Below are positions 54,400 to 63,513 of a DNA stretch of 64,000 nucleotides, piece after piece (position 1 is the stretch's first letter; every line of letters begins with the position of its first letter). Both the position numbers and the translations under genes were made by a program. The stretch comes from Silicimonas algicola. GTDB lineage: Bacteria; Pseudomonadota; Alphaproteobacteria; Rhodobacterales; Rhodobacteraceae. The stretch covers positions 1 through 64,000 of the forward strand of contig NZ_QGGV01000014.1 in NCBI RefSeq assembly GCF_003148765.1. Reading direction: 5' to 3'. The notes below the pieces were generated by a model that was given only the letters and a program-made list of their open reading frames with translations, searched no databases and was not told the origin of the DNA.

Positions 54400-54430
54400 G
54401 GTACCATATGGTATATATGGTATCATATGG
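54400..54430. promoter_or_regulatory. Iterated operator-like repeats, module B
   Basis: A palindrome TACCATATGGTA (54402-54413) overlaps GGTACC (54400-54405). ATATGGTAT repeats at 54406 and 54415, with ATATGG again at 54425, about 9-10 bp apart. It lies between the recombinase start (54378) and the HTH start (54443) and should be the HTH protein's binding region. Confidence 0.55.
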
Positions 54431-54442
54431 AGTAGGTCAAGC

Positions 54443-54718
54443 ATGACTGGACTGCAGTTTCGAGTGGCTCGATTGGCTTTGCGGCTCAGCGTTGTTGAGT
54501 TGGCGAAGGCAAGTTCCTTGGGCACCAGCACGATCAAGCGGATTGAAATGACGGATGGGAAGCCGTCAGCCACAGCCGCAAACGTGATCAGGCTGCGTGA
54601 GACCCTTGAGGGTTTCGGTATCGAGTTCATCGAGGCGGCTGACGGCGCACCGGGGATAGTAGTCCGGCTCGAGAGCTCAGGAATCGCTAAGGCGGGACGA
54701 ACTGTAGGTGACGATTAG
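54443..54718 (+). CDS. Small HTH (XRE-type) regulator, module B
   Basis: A 91-residue helix-turn-helix protein (RVARLALRLSVVELAKASSL, then STIKRIEMTDGKPSATAA) with the family tail FGIEFIEAADGAPGIVVRL. It is divergent from recombinase B, as in module A, with repeated ATATGG-containing sites between them. Start is the ATG at 54443. A regulator of recombinase expression is the simplest reading. Confidence 0.75.
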   Translation: MTGLQFRVARLALRLSVVELAKASSLGTSTIKRIEMTDGKPSATAANVIRLRETLEGFGIEFIEAADGAPGIVVRLESSGIAKAGRTVGDD

Positions 54719-54916
54719 CACTGCACCTTGCGTTGAACAGCTTGAGACGCCGTGAGTACCGTAATGCACCTTCATCTGCGTTTTATGCACTGGGCGAGTG
54801 CAAAGATGTCACGCGACATCCCGCGTACTGCGCTTCATTCTTCCTATAGCGGTGTTCCTTCCAGTCTTGGTGAATGGGCTCCAGAACACCAGCAACGACG
54901 TAGCAGGGAAGATGAA

Positions 54917-55222
54917 ATGTCCATCGCAATTGATACTTTCCAGAACAGGTCCATGCGGATGTCTATGGTCCTGAATGTGGTATTGGCCCTTGGCATCGTC
55001 GCGCTCCTGCCAATGCCCCAAGCCAAGGGCTCAGGCGCGCGCGTGTGCGCCGACAACCCGGGGAACGTGACCGCGCTGGAGGTCGCCCAGGTGGGCAAGA
55101 TGCGCGAACGCGCAGCAAGCAAGGTCGAAGGTCCCGCCCGGGTCATACGCAAGGCCGCGCTGGTGTCGACGGGCGGCACGACCACGCCGATAGTCCGCTC
55201 GGTCCGCTGCTTGCGAAACTAG
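54917..55222 (+). CDS. Small membrane-anchored or secreted protein
   Basis: A 101-residue protein with a basic head, a hydrophobic segment MVLNVVLALGIVALLPMP (about residues 15-32) and a charged C-terminal part with two cysteines (VCADNPG and RSVRCLRN). It starts at the ATG at 54917 with AGGGAAG upstream. The stop overlaps the stop of the LysR gene in a convergent CTAG. No family is recognised. Confidence 0.5.
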   Translation: MSIAIDTFQNRSMRMSMVLNVVLALGIVALLPMPQAKGSGARVCADNPGNVTALEVAQVGKMRERAASKVEGPARVIRKAALVSTGGTTTPIVRSVRCLRN

Positions 55223-56133
55223 GCTTTCACCAGATCACCGTGGCGCTCGCCAAGTGCACGGCAGACGTGCTCGAGAAAGCTGGCCGCGGCGACGGGCAGC
55301 GTGCGCCCCTTGAGGTACCCGATCGACAGACGGCCTTCGGCCACATCCCGAGGGTCGAGCGGCCGATAGACCATGCCCGGGGGCGGCTTTGCCGGCAGGC
55401 TGATCGGGATGTGGAAGGTCAAGACGTCCTCATATTCCGAAAGGCCGCGCAGGAACTCGAAGCTGTCAGCCTCGACCACGGGCTTGAGCCCGTAGATCGA
55501 GGTCATGTGTGTCCGGTCCATCAGGAACCGGACGCCATAACTGGGTTCCGGCAGCGCAACGTGGTACTCTGAACATTCGCCCAGCCGGATCGTGTTTTTC
55601 GCCGCGAGCGGATGCTGCTCGCGCATCAGGCACCAGACCGGCTGACCCACTGTGAGTTCGTTCTGGAACACGCTGAGGTTCATCGGCTCCAGGACAACCG
55701 CAATGTCTGCGGAATGGTCCTGCAAGCTGCTTTCCGCCATCCCTCTGTCGCGCAGACGCACGCTGAAGGTCACGTCGGGGTGCGCCGTTCTGAAGGTCGC
55801 GATCTGCTCCGGCAGAAAATGCGGCAGCAAGGCTTGGCTGCAGGCGATCGATACATGACCACTCCGCAATCCGGACAAGTTGTCAATTTGCGAGATCAGG
55901 TAGTCATGCTGCGAAAGCTGGTTGCGCATGTGTCGGATGATCAATTCGCCTGAGGAGGAAAGTCTCAACCCCTTGGGCAGGCGCTCGAAAATCTGCACAC
56001 CGAAATCTGCTTCCATCGCAAGCAGTCGTCGGTTCAGCGCGGTCGGGCTGATGTTAAGTATCTCGGCAGCCTTCCGGATCGAACCGACCCGGGCAATAAC
56101 GACGATGTCCTTGAACGGATCGAGGTGTCGCAT
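55219..56133 (-). CDS. LysR-family transcriptional regulator
   Basis: A 304-residue LysR-type regulator. Its N-terminal HTH spans about residues 5-60 (VVIARVGSIRKAAEILNISP, TALNRRLLAMEADFGVQIFE) and a co-inducer domain follows (GHVSIACSQALLPHFLPEQI onwards). The ATG at 56133 has AAAGGA upstream; a GTG 18 bases before it is the alternative. It lies downstream of the amide-catabolism operon on the same strand, separated by 408 bp, and may control that operon. The inducer is unknown. Confidence 0.88.
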   Translation of the reverse strand: MRHLDPFKDIVVIARVGSIRKAAEILNISPTALNRRLLAMEADFGVQIFERLPKGLRLSSSGELIIRHMRNQLSQHDYLISQIDNLSGLRSGHVSIACSQALLPHFLPEQIATFRTAHPDVTFSVRLRDRGMAESSLQDHSADIAVVLEPMNLSVFQNELTVGQPVWCLMREQHPLAAKNTIRLGECSEYHVALPEPSYGVRFLMDRTHMTSIYGLKPVVEADSFEFLRGLSEYEDVLTFHIPISLPAKPPPGMVYRPLDPRDVAEGRLSIGYLKGRTLPVAAASFLEHVCRALGERHGDLVKA

Positions 56134-56541
56134 GCAGTCCTTTCTAGACACTCAATGGGTTCTACACTGTTCATTCATCCCCGTCCCGAACTCCTATGTC
56201 TTGGGGCTCTCCGACCCCTGAAGCGCGAATTTCTTTGCGGCTGCGCATGATTGTCCCCCGGAACAGAGCAATCCTGTTGTTTGACTGGTCTCAGCGTCTC
56301 CTGAGCGGCAGCGCAGGATGGTCGACGCGCTGAAACCCGCCTTCATGAATTGGAGGCCGGGATATCGACAGTTGCCAAAGCCGCTCGTGCCGAAGCGGAC
56401 CATACGGCCTCGATGATTGGCGCCAAGACTGGCCGCGCGGCCTATCAGCACCGAACCACTGGGTGGCCACATCGACCCCGGCGCAGCGACAGTCGCTCGA
56501 GCTTTCCAAGCAAGTGGAATTGTGACGGGTCTCTGCACGAC
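56134..56541. other. Gap between allophanate hydrolase and LysR gene
   Basis: 408 bp without a convincing gene. Short frames on both strands show no motifs. It should contain the LysR promoter and perhaps the operon's terminator, though I see no clear hairpin with a T-run. Confidence 0.4.
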
Positions 56542-58341
56542 CTAGCGGCTCGCAAGATAGGCCCGCCACCCACCGAAATGGGTGATGTCATCGGATGCCT
56601 CAGCCGCATGCGCCTCCATCAGGAACCCCTTGACACACCGGTCATCGGACAGCGTGACACTGCCTATCGACAGCGGTCCTGGGACGGAGGCAAGGAGCGG
56701 ACCCAAGCCCCTCAAGGGAAGCGCCCAAAGCTCCAATGCGATTGTACTGCCGGACGCACTGCGCAGAAGTCCAGGCCGCTGCGGGGGGCCGCCCGGTAAT
56801 GCGTACAGTCGATAGTCGGCCGCCGTCCTAGCACTCTCGAGGAACCATCCGCCGAGCTCGGTCAACATGTGGTTCAGCGGCAAGCCGGACATGTGAGCAC
56901 CGACGACGGCGATGACGCATTCGTCGGGATCGGGACGCGGGTTGCCGAGGTCGCCCGGCCTCACCTGCAATTGGGTGGCGCCCAGCATGGGCAGGGCATC
57001 CTCGTGAAGCCCCTTCGCGACCGCAGCCGCGCGCGCGTCCTGCCCCGCACGCGCAAGCAGCGTGACACCGCTCGGACGGCCGTCCGCGCGAAGGCCTGTC
57101 GGGACTGCAATCCCGCATAGATCCATCAGGTTGACGAAGTTCGTGTACGTGCCAAGTCGCGAATTGGGCGTGACCGGGTCGGCTTCCAGGTCCGCCAGGG
57201 TGTAGAAGGTCGGGATGGTCGGCACGCAAAGCAGGTCGATCCCGGTCATCAACCCTTCGGCGCTGCGGCGAAGGTCGGCTAGCCGGTAGATGCCGCGAAA
57301 CGCGTCCGCGGCGGACAGTCGGTTAGCCGCTCCGATGATCTGGCGGGTGACGGGATGGATCTCGTCGGGGCGCTCGCGCATGAACGTCTCGACCGCCGCC
57401 ATGCGCTCGGCGACCCAGGCGCCCTCGTACAGCATCGCCGCCACGTCAAAGAAGGGCTTGAAGTCCAGCTCGACCAGCGTCGCTCCAAGATAGGAGAGCC
57501 GCGCGAGCGTGTCTGCGAAGGCCTGCTCCTGTACCGTGTCGCCAAAGAACTGGCGGGTCGCCGCGCTTGGCACGCCCACGCGCAGAGCGGATTCTGCGGC
57601 ACCCATGCGCGGGGCGACGACACGCTTGGAATAGCCGTCCGCGTCGTCATAGCGCGCCGCCGCCGAGAAGACCCTCCAGGCGTCGGGGACGGTCAGCGCG
57701 AAGATTGAGATCGTATCGAGTGTACGACAGGCCGGGACGACGCCCGTTGCCGACAGCGCTCCGAGCGTGGGCTTCAGACCGACGATATTATTCAGCGCCG
57801 CCGGCACCCGGCCCGATCCGGCCGTATCGGTGCCAAGAGCGAACGACACGAGGCCGCGGGCCACCGCGACGGCCGAGCCCGATGACGAACCGCCGGGGAC
57901 GATTGCAGGATCGAGGGCGTTCTTCGGGACCGGATAAGGCGTCCTGACCCCGACAAGCCCTGTCGCAAACTGGTCCAGGTTCGTCTTGCCGACGGGGATC
58001 GCCCCGGCCTTTCGCAGCAGGTTCACGACAAAGGAATCCGCCTCGGCGGTGTACGCGAAGGCCGGACAGGCCGCCGTCGTCGGCACTCCGGCAAGGTCAA
58101 TGTTGTCCTTGATCGCGAATGGAAGTCCCCAGAGGGGAAATCGTTCGGGGTCGAACGGCGGCAAGGCGTGGGCCTCGGCAAGGACGTCCTCCTTCCGGCG
58201 GAGGTGGATGAAGATGCCCGGGTCGTTCGCAAGCGCTATCCGTCGATAGGCTTCCTCGACCGCATCGGCCGCCGAGTACCCTGAGGCAAACGCGGCCTGC
58301 AGCGACGCAAAGTCGAAGGATGTGTCTGCGAGGACCGTCAT
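56542..58341 (-). CDS. atzF: Allophanate hydrolase
   Basis: A 599-residue amidase-signature enzyme that hydrolyses allophanate to ammonium and carbon dioxide. The catalytic Lys lies in PFAIKDNID (about residue 78), cis-Ser in GGSSSGSAV (about 152) and nucleophilic Ser in TDTAGSGRVP (about 176); these spacings match the Lys-Ser-Ser triad of AtzF as I recall it. A C-terminal domain of about 150 residues, typical of AtzF, follows. The ATG at 58341 overlaps the stop of the cupin gene; it is the last gene of the operon. It would consume the allophanate made from biuret. Confidence 0.88.
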   Translation of the reverse strand: MTVLADTSFDFASLQAAFASGYSAADAVEEAYRRIALANDPGIFIHLRRKEDVLAEAHALPPFDPERFPLWGLPFAIKDNIDLAGVPTTAACPAFAYTAEADSFVVNLLRKAGAIPVGKTNLDQFATGLVGVRTPYPVPKNALDPAIVPGGSSSGSAVAVARGLVSFALGTDTAGSGRVPAALNNIVGLKPTLGALSATGVVPACRTLDTISIFALTVPDAWRVFSAAARYDDADGYSKRVVAPRMGAAESALRVGVPSAATRQFFGDTVQEQAFADTLARLSYLGATLVELDFKPFFDVAAMLYEGAWVAERMAAVETFMRERPDEIHPVTRQIIGAANRLSAADAFRGIYRLADLRRSAEGLMTGIDLLCVPTIPTFYTLADLEADPVTPNSRLGTYTNFVNLMDLCGIAVPTGLRADGRPSGVTLLARAGQDARAAAVAKGLHEDALPMLGATQLQVRPGDLGNPRPDPDECVIAVVGAHMSGLPLNHMLTELGGWFLESARTAADYRLYALPGGPPQRPGLLRSASGSTIALELWALPLRGLGPLLASVPGPLSIGSVTLSDDRCVKGFLMEAHAAEASDDITHFGGWRAYLASR

Positions 58342-58694
58342 CGCTCTTCCTCGAGAATGCGGACCGGCCGCTCCCATTCGATCATCAGGACACAGCCTTC
58401 GTCCGACCAGACCGAATGGACGCTGCCCTCGGGGTTCAGGACGACGGAACCGGCCGCATAGGTCCCGCTCTCGTCGCACTGGCTGCCTTCCAGCACGAAG
58501 ATCGTCTCGAGGCCGGTGTGGAGATGGCGGGGCACCCGGGCTCCCGGCGCATAGCGAAGCAGGGCCACACCTGGATCAGACCGGCGAATCCAGCAGATCT
58601 CGACACCGTCGCGGAATGGCTGAAAGTCGGCATCCTGCCACGCACCCTTCAAAAGACCGGCGATGTGAACCTGCTTCTCTACTCCCTTATCCAC
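58338..58694 (-). CDS. Small cupin-domain protein
   Basis: A 118-residue single-cupin protein. [18 protein letters not shown] (about residues 55-72) supplies the metal-binding histidines and glutamate, and [19 protein letters not shown] the second motif. It starts at a GTG at 58694 that overlaps the end of the cysteine hydrolase and ends in an ATGA overlap with atzF. Small cupins occur beside urea and amide catabolism genes, but a reaction cannot be assigned; it may be an isomerase, a decarboxylase or a sensor. Confidence 0.72.
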   Translation of the reverse strand: MDKGVEKQVHIAGLLKGAWQDADFQPFRDGVEICWIRRSDPGVALLRYAPGARVPRHLHTGLETIFVLEGSQCDESGTYAAGSVVLNPEGSVHSVWSDEGCVLMIEWERPVRILEEER

Positions 58695-59352
58695 GAAGCG
58701 CCGCCTCGATCTGCCAGGTGGTCGCGGTCCAGCCGACGATAGCCCCCTGGGCGCGGATCATCTCGAGCGTCGCCGCCTTGAACTCGGGGAAGTAGCTTTC
58801 GGTCGCGTCTTCGGCGAGCAGACACTCGTACCCCCGGTCGTTCGCCTCACGCATGGTGGTCTGCACACAGACCTCGGTCGTGACGCCCGCAAGGACCAAC
58901 GTCCGCGTGCCCAACCGCGCCAGACGGTCGCCGAGGTCGGTGGCATAGAAGGCGCCCTTGCCAGGCTTGTCGATCACGATTTCTCCCTCGGCGGGTGCCA
59001 GTTCCGGCACGATGTCCGCGCCCGGCTCACCGGCGATGAGGACGCGGCCCATCGGACCCACATCGCCGATGCGCAGCGCGGGGGACCCACGGCCCCGTTT
59101 CGCCGGTGGGCAGTCGGAAAGGTCCGGCGCGTGACACTCGCGGGTATGAATGACCGGAATCTCCGCCGCGCGCGCCGCAGCGATGAGCCGTGCGGTCGCG
59201 GGCACGATCGCCTGGAGCAGCCGCACGTCGTTGCCGAGCGAAGCGCCGAAGCCACCCTCCTCGATGAAGTCGCGCTGCATGTCGATCACCATGAGCACCG
59301 TGGTTTCCGGATCGAAAACAAGCGGGAACGGGAGTGCGTCGATCTCCGCCAT
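58687..59352 (-). CDS. Isochorismatase-like cysteine hydrolase 1
   Basis: A 221-residue enzyme of the cysteine hydrolase superfamily. The triad is visible: Asp24 in VIDMQRDF, Lys129 in [11 protein letters not shown] and Cys162 in [10 protein letters not shown], with [10 protein letters not shown]-like sequence after it. It differs from the BiuH-like enzyme at 60875, so it may act on a related substrate such as triuret or another amide. It lies in an operon with ABC transporter genes, a cupin and allophanate hydrolase. The substrate is inferred from neighbours only. Confidence 0.85.
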   Translation of the reverse strand: MAEIDALPFPLVFDPETTVLMVIDMQRDFIEEGGFGASLGNDVRLLQAIVPATARLIAAARAAEIPVIHTRECHAPDLSDCPPAKRGRGSPALRIGDVGPMGRVLIAGEPGADIVPELAPAEGEIVIDKPGKGAFYATDLGDRLARLGTRTLVLAGVTTEVCVQTTMREANDRGYECLLAEDATESYFPEFKAATLEMIRAQGAIVGWTATTWQIEAALRG

Positions 59353-60878
59353 CAGTGATGCCCGGCCATGCGCTGACCGATTTCGCCGATGGCCACTTCT
59401 CCGACCGGCCGGTCATAAGAGATGGCTCCCTCGGACATCACGAGTACCCGGTCGGCGAGCTCCATGATCTCGTCCAGGTCCTCCGAGATCAGCAGCACCG
59501 CGGCGCCGCCGTTCCTGGCGGACATGATGCGCGCCCGAATCTCGGCCACGGCGGTGAAGTCCAGGCCGAAGCACGGGTTGGCCACGATCAGCAGATCGAC
59601 CGCGCCAGTCAGCTCCCGGGCAAGCACCGCGCGCTGCACGTTCCCGCCCGAAAGCGAGGAGATCGGGCTATCGAGCGATGCGGTCTTGACGCGGAACGCC
59701 TCGACAAGTTCCCCGGCCCGCCGTCGCATGTCCCCTGGTTTCAGCCAGAAGCGGCTGCCAGAGCCGTTGAGGTCGAAGGTTCTGAACCCGATGTTCTCGA
59801 CGACGCTCATCCTGGGAGCGCAGGCATTGTGAAGCGGTTCCTCCGGCAGGTATCTCACGCCGAGGACACGGGCTTCGGAACGTGTCGCCTCGAAGGGCGC
59901 GCCCTTCACTTCGATGGAACCGGCGTAATGCGGGCGCTGGCCGGTCAGGAGCTCCATCAGTTCGACCTGCCCGTTGCCCGATATTCCGGCGAGACCGACG
60001 ATCTCGCCGCCTCGCACTTCGAGCCGCTCCAACGCGATCTCCTTCAGTCCCGAGCGATCCTTCGCGCGCACGCCCATCGCAGAGAGAATGATTGGGCCAG
60101 GAATGCCTGCACGTGGCGCAGGCTCGGCGAGCTTGGCGTCCCCCATCATCATCCGCGCCATCTCCGCCCGAGACAGGTCGGCCACCGGCCCCTGCCCGAC
60201 CAGCTTGCCGCGACGGAGTACCGTGACCTCGTCAGCATAGGCTTCGACTTCTCGAAACTTGTGAGAGATCATGAGGACGGTAATCGCTCCCGCCTCGCAA
60301 AGGCCCCGGACGTGACCCAGGACCTCGTCGGCCTCGTCGGGTGTCAGGACGGACGTCGGCTCGTCGAGTATGAGAAACCGGCGACCGAGATAAAGTTGCT
60401 TCAGGATCTCGAGCTTCTGCTTCTCGCCAGCGGCGAGCGCGCGAACCGGACGGTCGAGCGGGACCCGGAAGGGCATCCGCGTCATGAAGTCTTCGAGCCG
60501 GGCGCTTTCCTTTCGCCAGTCGATGACGGCCGGCGCATCCTCGCGGCTGATCACGAGATTCTCGGCGGCGGTCAATGACGGGACCAGCGTGAAATGCTGG
60601 TAAACCATGCCCAGGCCGAGGGCATGCGCGGCCCGAGGGTCGGGAACCTTCGCTTCGTGTCCGTCGATCAGCATCTCGCCCGAGGTCGCATGGTAGAAGC
60701 CCATGATGCACTTCACCAGGGTCGACTTGCCTGCGCCGTTCTCGCCGAGAAGCGCATGGAAGCTGCCCGGCTCGATCCGGACGGAAACGTCGTCGAGCGC
60801 CGTGAAGGCACCGAAGCGCATCGTCATGTGCAGCGTCTCGACGCCGATCGCGCCCTTGGTACTGGAAACGGACTTCAT
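59352..60878 (-). CDS. ABC importer ATPase, duplicated (nucleoside/sugar-type, RbsA-like)
   Basis: A 508-residue protein with two ABC domains. The first has Walker [10 protein letters not shown] near residue 45 and Walker [11 protein letters not shown]; the second has GISGNGQVE in place of a full Walker A, and the signature [17 protein letters not shown]. This is the layout of ATPases serving BMP/Nup-type importers of nucleosides or small polar solutes. It overlaps both neighbours by 3-4 bp. It powers the two permeases at 62590 and 63513; the binding protein must lie beyond the right edge. Confidence 0.9.
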   Translation of the reverse strand: MKSVSSTKGAIGVETLHMTMRFGAFTALDDVSVRIEPGSFHALLGENGAGKSTLVKCIMGFYHATSGEMLIDGHEAKVPDPRAAHALGLGMVYQHFTLVPSLTAAENLVISREDAPAVIDWRKESARLEDFMTRMPFRVPLDRPVRALAAGEKQKLEILKQLYLGRRFLILDEPTSVLTPDEADEVLGHVRGLCEAGAITVLMISHKFREVEAYADEVTVLRRGKLVGQGPVADLSRAEMARMMMGDAKLAEPAPRAGIPGPIILSAMGVRAKDRSGLKEIALERLEVRGGEIVGLAGISGNGQVELMELLTGQRPHYAGSIEVKGAPFEATRSEARVLGVRYLPEEPLHNACAPRMSVVENIGFRTFDLNGSGSRFWLKPGDMRRRAGELVEAFRVKTASLDSPISSLSGGNVQRAVLARELTGAVDLLIVANPCFGLDFTAVAEIRARIMSARNGGAAVLLISEDLDEIMELADRVLVMSEGAISYDRPVGEVAIGEIGQRMAGHH

Positions 60879-61567
60879 GGCAGCCCCTCAATGAGGTCTC
60901 TGGAGTTCGACACGGCGCCGAAGACCCCGCCCTGCATCTTCACCATGTGAATGGCGGCGGCATGGTTGCCGGGATCCGTTGCGCCGCAGCAGTCCTCGAG
61001 GATCAGGCATTCGAAGCCCCGGTCGTTGGCCTCCCGCATCGTCGTCGAGACGCAGACATCGGTCGTGATGCCGGCCAGAATGATATTCTCGATGCCCTTC
61101 GTGCGCAGGATCAGTTCCAGGTCGGTCGCGCAGAACGAGCCCTTGCCGGGCTTGTCGATAATGCTTTCCCCTGGCACAGGGTAAAGCTCCTCGATGATGT
61201 CCCAGCCTGCCTCGCCCCGGATCAGGATCCTTCCGCAGGGTCCCGGATCGCCAATGCCCGCCCCGATGCGCTGCGACCGCCAGCGCTTGTTCCGCGGCAG
61301 GTCGGACAGGTCGGGCCGATGCCCCTCGCGTGTATGGATGATGTGATAGCCCTTCGCCCGCATCACGCCGAGGACCGCCTTGATGGGACCGATCGGGGCG
61401 CGCGTCAGCGACAGGTCGTAGCCCATGGCGTCGACATAGCCACCCTCGCCGCAGAAGTCGGTTTGCATGTCGATTATGATGAGCGTCGTGTTCTCCGGCC
61501 TCAGATCCCCGTTGTAGGGCCATGGATAAGGCTCGGATGCGACCGTAATCTGGAGCTGATCCTTCAT
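60875..61567 (-). CDS. biuH: Biuret amidohydrolase-like cysteine hydrolase
   Basis: A 230-residue isochorismatase-like hydrolase. It has the triad Asp33 (IIIDMQTDF), Lys139 (IDKPGKGSF) and Cys172 ([10 protein letters not shown]); the spacings (106 and 33) equal those of Rhizobium BiuH as I recall them. [20 protein letters not shown] and [20 protein letters not shown] are the group's distinctive segments. Biuret hydrolysis gives allophanate plus ammonium, which AtzF (56542) would finish. The ATG at 61567 is used; the frame stays open upstream inside amiF. Activity is inferred. Confidence 0.8.
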   Translation of the reverse strand: MKDQLQITVASEPYPWPYNGDLRPENTTLIIIDMQTDFCGEGGYVDAMGYDLSLTRAPIGPIKAVLGVMRAKGYHIIHTREGHRPDLSDLPRNKRWRSQRIGAGIGDPGPCGRILIRGEAGWDIIEELYPVPGESIIDKPGKGSFCATDLELILRTKGIENIILAGITTDVCVSTTMREANDRGFECLILEDCCGATDPGNHAAAIHMVKMQGGVFGAVSNSRDLIEGLP

Positions 61568-62580
61568 TCCGCAGCCTCCCGCCGCCTTTCGCCGAAGCGC
61601 CTTGTCGGCGCGTCGAAGCCCTCGCCCGTGCCGTCGGTGACCTTCACCTCGCCTTCCCAGGGCAGCCGGTATCGTCCGGCGGCGAGGTCGGTCATGTAGG
61701 TGTAGGGGCAGTCGCTCGCGCCGCCCTGAACGGCGACGAAGCCCCGGTGGCCGAGCTGGTAGATATTGTTCTCGACACCCCAGTTGGCGCGGGCCTCGCG
61801 GACGAGGTCGGGCCTGACTTCCGCGGTGATGATTTCGTCCGGCCGGCCCGAGGTCCCGTGGGCAACGACGGTGCCGTCGAAGTTGCACACCATGGCTTCG
61901 CCCATCGAGTCGAATGTTCCGTCCGACCCGCACATGCAGACGCTCGCGGTCACCATCAGATTGCAGAAGGCATTCGACTGGTTGGTGAAGCGCCAGCTGT
62001 GGCGGATCGGAGCGGTGTAACCGGCCGTGCGCAGCATGATCTCGGCTCCCCGGTAGGCCGCCTCGCGGGCCATCTCGGGAAACATGCCGTCATGACAGAT
62101 AATGAGCGCAATCTTCGCGCCTTTCGGACCCTCGATCACCGGGACACCGAGATCGCCCGGTTCCCACGGTTCGACCGGCACCCAGGGGTGAAGCTTGCGG
62201 TAGTAGAGTTTCAGCTCGCCCTCGTCGTCAATGATCAGACCCGAGTTGAAAGGGTTGCCGCCCGGGTTCTTCTCCATGATCGAGAAGCAGCCCCAGATGC
62301 GGTTTGCAGCGCAGGCGTCCTTGAATGCGGCGACCTCGGGGCCCTCGAGGCTGCACATGAGCTCGGCCGATGTATCCATCGAAAGGCCGTGCAGCGCGTA
62401 CTCGGGGAAGACGACCAAATCCATCGTGGGCATGCTGCGCCGGGCCTTGCCGACCATCGCCACGATCCGCTCGGTCTGCGCCGCCAGGTCGGCGGGAGTC
62501 CTGACAACCGGAAGCTGAAGCTGCACCAGCCCGATCACCAGACCGTTGGGAGACTTGTTGAGACCGCCGAGACCGCTCAT
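61564..62580 (-). CDS. amiF: Formamidase (nitrilase superfamily)
   Basis: A 338-residue amidase that hydrolyses formamide to formate and ammonium in the family. The Glu-Lys-Cys triad is Glu60 in [10 protein letters not shown], Lys129 in [10 protein letters not shown] and Cys162 in [10 protein letters not shown]. The tail [17 protein letters not shown] closely follows the AmiF pattern. Length matches AmiF (about 334). It overlaps the BiuH-like gene by 4 bp and lies 9 bp after the permease stop, so it is part of the same operon. Other short amides are possible substrates. Confidence 0.88.
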   Translation of the reverse strand: MSGLGGLNKSPNGLVIGLVQLQLPVVRTPADLAAQTERIVAMVGKARRSMPTMDLVVFPEYALHGLSMDTSAELMCSLEGPEVAAFKDACAANRIWGCFSIMEKNPGGNPFNSGLIIDDEGELKLYYRKLHPWVPVEPWEPGDLGVPVIEGPKGAKIALIICHDGMFPEMAREAAYRGAEIMLRTAGYTAPIRHSWRFTNQSNAFCNLMVTASVCMCGSDGTFDSMGEAMVCNFDGTVVAHGTSGRPDEIITAEVRPDLVREARANWGVENNIYQLGHRGFVAVQGGASDCPYTYMTDLAAGRYRLPWEGEVKVTDGTGEGFDAPTRRFGERRREAAE

Positions 62581-62589
62581 GCTCTTCTC

Positions 62590-63513
62590 CTATTTTGTGA
62601 TGCTAAGTTCGCCGGGAGCGCCCGTGATCGCCTGCGACTTCGACGAAATCGCGATCAGGACAAAAAGCGTGAGGACATAGGGCGCCGCGTAGTAGAGATA
62701 GTAGCCCTCCGAGACACCGACCGACTGCAAGGCGGGACCGAGCGCGCCCGCGCCGCCAAAGAGAAGCGAGGCGCCGAAGCAGGCGATCGGGTTCCAGCGT
62801 GCGAAGATGACCAGCGCCACCGCCATCAGACCTTGTCCGGACGAGATACCTTCGTTCCAGCTTCCAGGGTAATAGAGCGAGAGATAGGCGCCGCCGATCC
62901 CTGCGAAGGCGCCGCCCGCCGCCGTCGCGAAGGTGCGGACGACGGATGGCCTCAGCCCCATCGCGCGCGCGGCGTCGGTTGAATCCCCGACGACGCGGAT
63001 CACAAGACCGACGCGGGTGGCGCGGAACATCCACCAGAGCGCAAATGCGAGAGCGATGCCAAGGATAAATAGTACGTTGATCCGCAAGGCAGCCTGAACC
63101 TGCGGAAGGTCAGACCACCAGCCGAGCGGGAACGACGGAAGGTCCGGCGCGACCGGTTGGATGTAGGGCTTGCCAAAGAAGTAGGCGAGGCCCATGCCGA
63201 GCAGCATCATCGCGATCCCGATGGCAATGTCGTTGACCTTGGGGATCGAGCAGAGAACTCCGTGGACCAGGCCGAAGATGGCGCCGGCGAAGGCCGCGGC
63301 CAGGACTCCGGCCCAGGGCGAGCCGGTCTGGTAGGCGACGGCATAACCCGACATGGCGCCGAAGACGAGCGTGCCTTCCAGACCGAGGTTGATCCGCCCC
63401 GACCGCTCGGTCAGCACTTCACCGAGCGACACGAAGAGGAACGGGGTCGACACTCGGATCGCACCGCCGACAATCGCGATGGGTATCGCCCAAAGGCCGA
63501 GGTCGTTCTCCAT
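62590..63513 (-). CDS. ABC importer permease (BMP/Nup family)
   Basis: A 307-residue inner-membrane protein with eight to ten predicted helices. Family landmarks are SLGEVLTERSGRINLGLEGT near residue 30 and MFRATRVGLVIRVVGDSTDAA (split by two residues) near 165-185, where the EAA-like cytoplasmic loop lies. It belongs with the ATPase at 59352 and the permease at 63513, forming a heterodimeric channel for a nucleoside-like or amide-like solute. Its ATG overlaps the stop of the preceding permease (ATGA). Confidence 0.88.
   Translation of the reverse strand: MENDLGLWAIPIAIVGGAIRVSTPFLFVSLGEVLTERSGRINLGLEGTLVFGAMSGYAVAYQTGSPWAGVLAAAFAGAIFGLVHGVLCSIPKVNDIAIGIAMMLLGMGLAYFFGKPYIQPVAPDLPSFPLGWWSDLPQVQAALRINVLFILGIALAFALWWMFRATRVGLVIRVVGDSTDAARAMGLRPSVVRTFATAAGGAFAGIGGAYLSLYYPGSWNEGISSGQGLMAVALVIFARWNPIACFGASLLFGGAGALGPALQSVGVSEGYYLYYAAPYVLTLFVLIAISSKSQAITGAPGELSITK

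Noticed and set aside
56350-56799. Plus-strand open frame over the end of atzF
   Set aside because: It runs antisense into a conserved enzyme and shows no motif or ribosome site.
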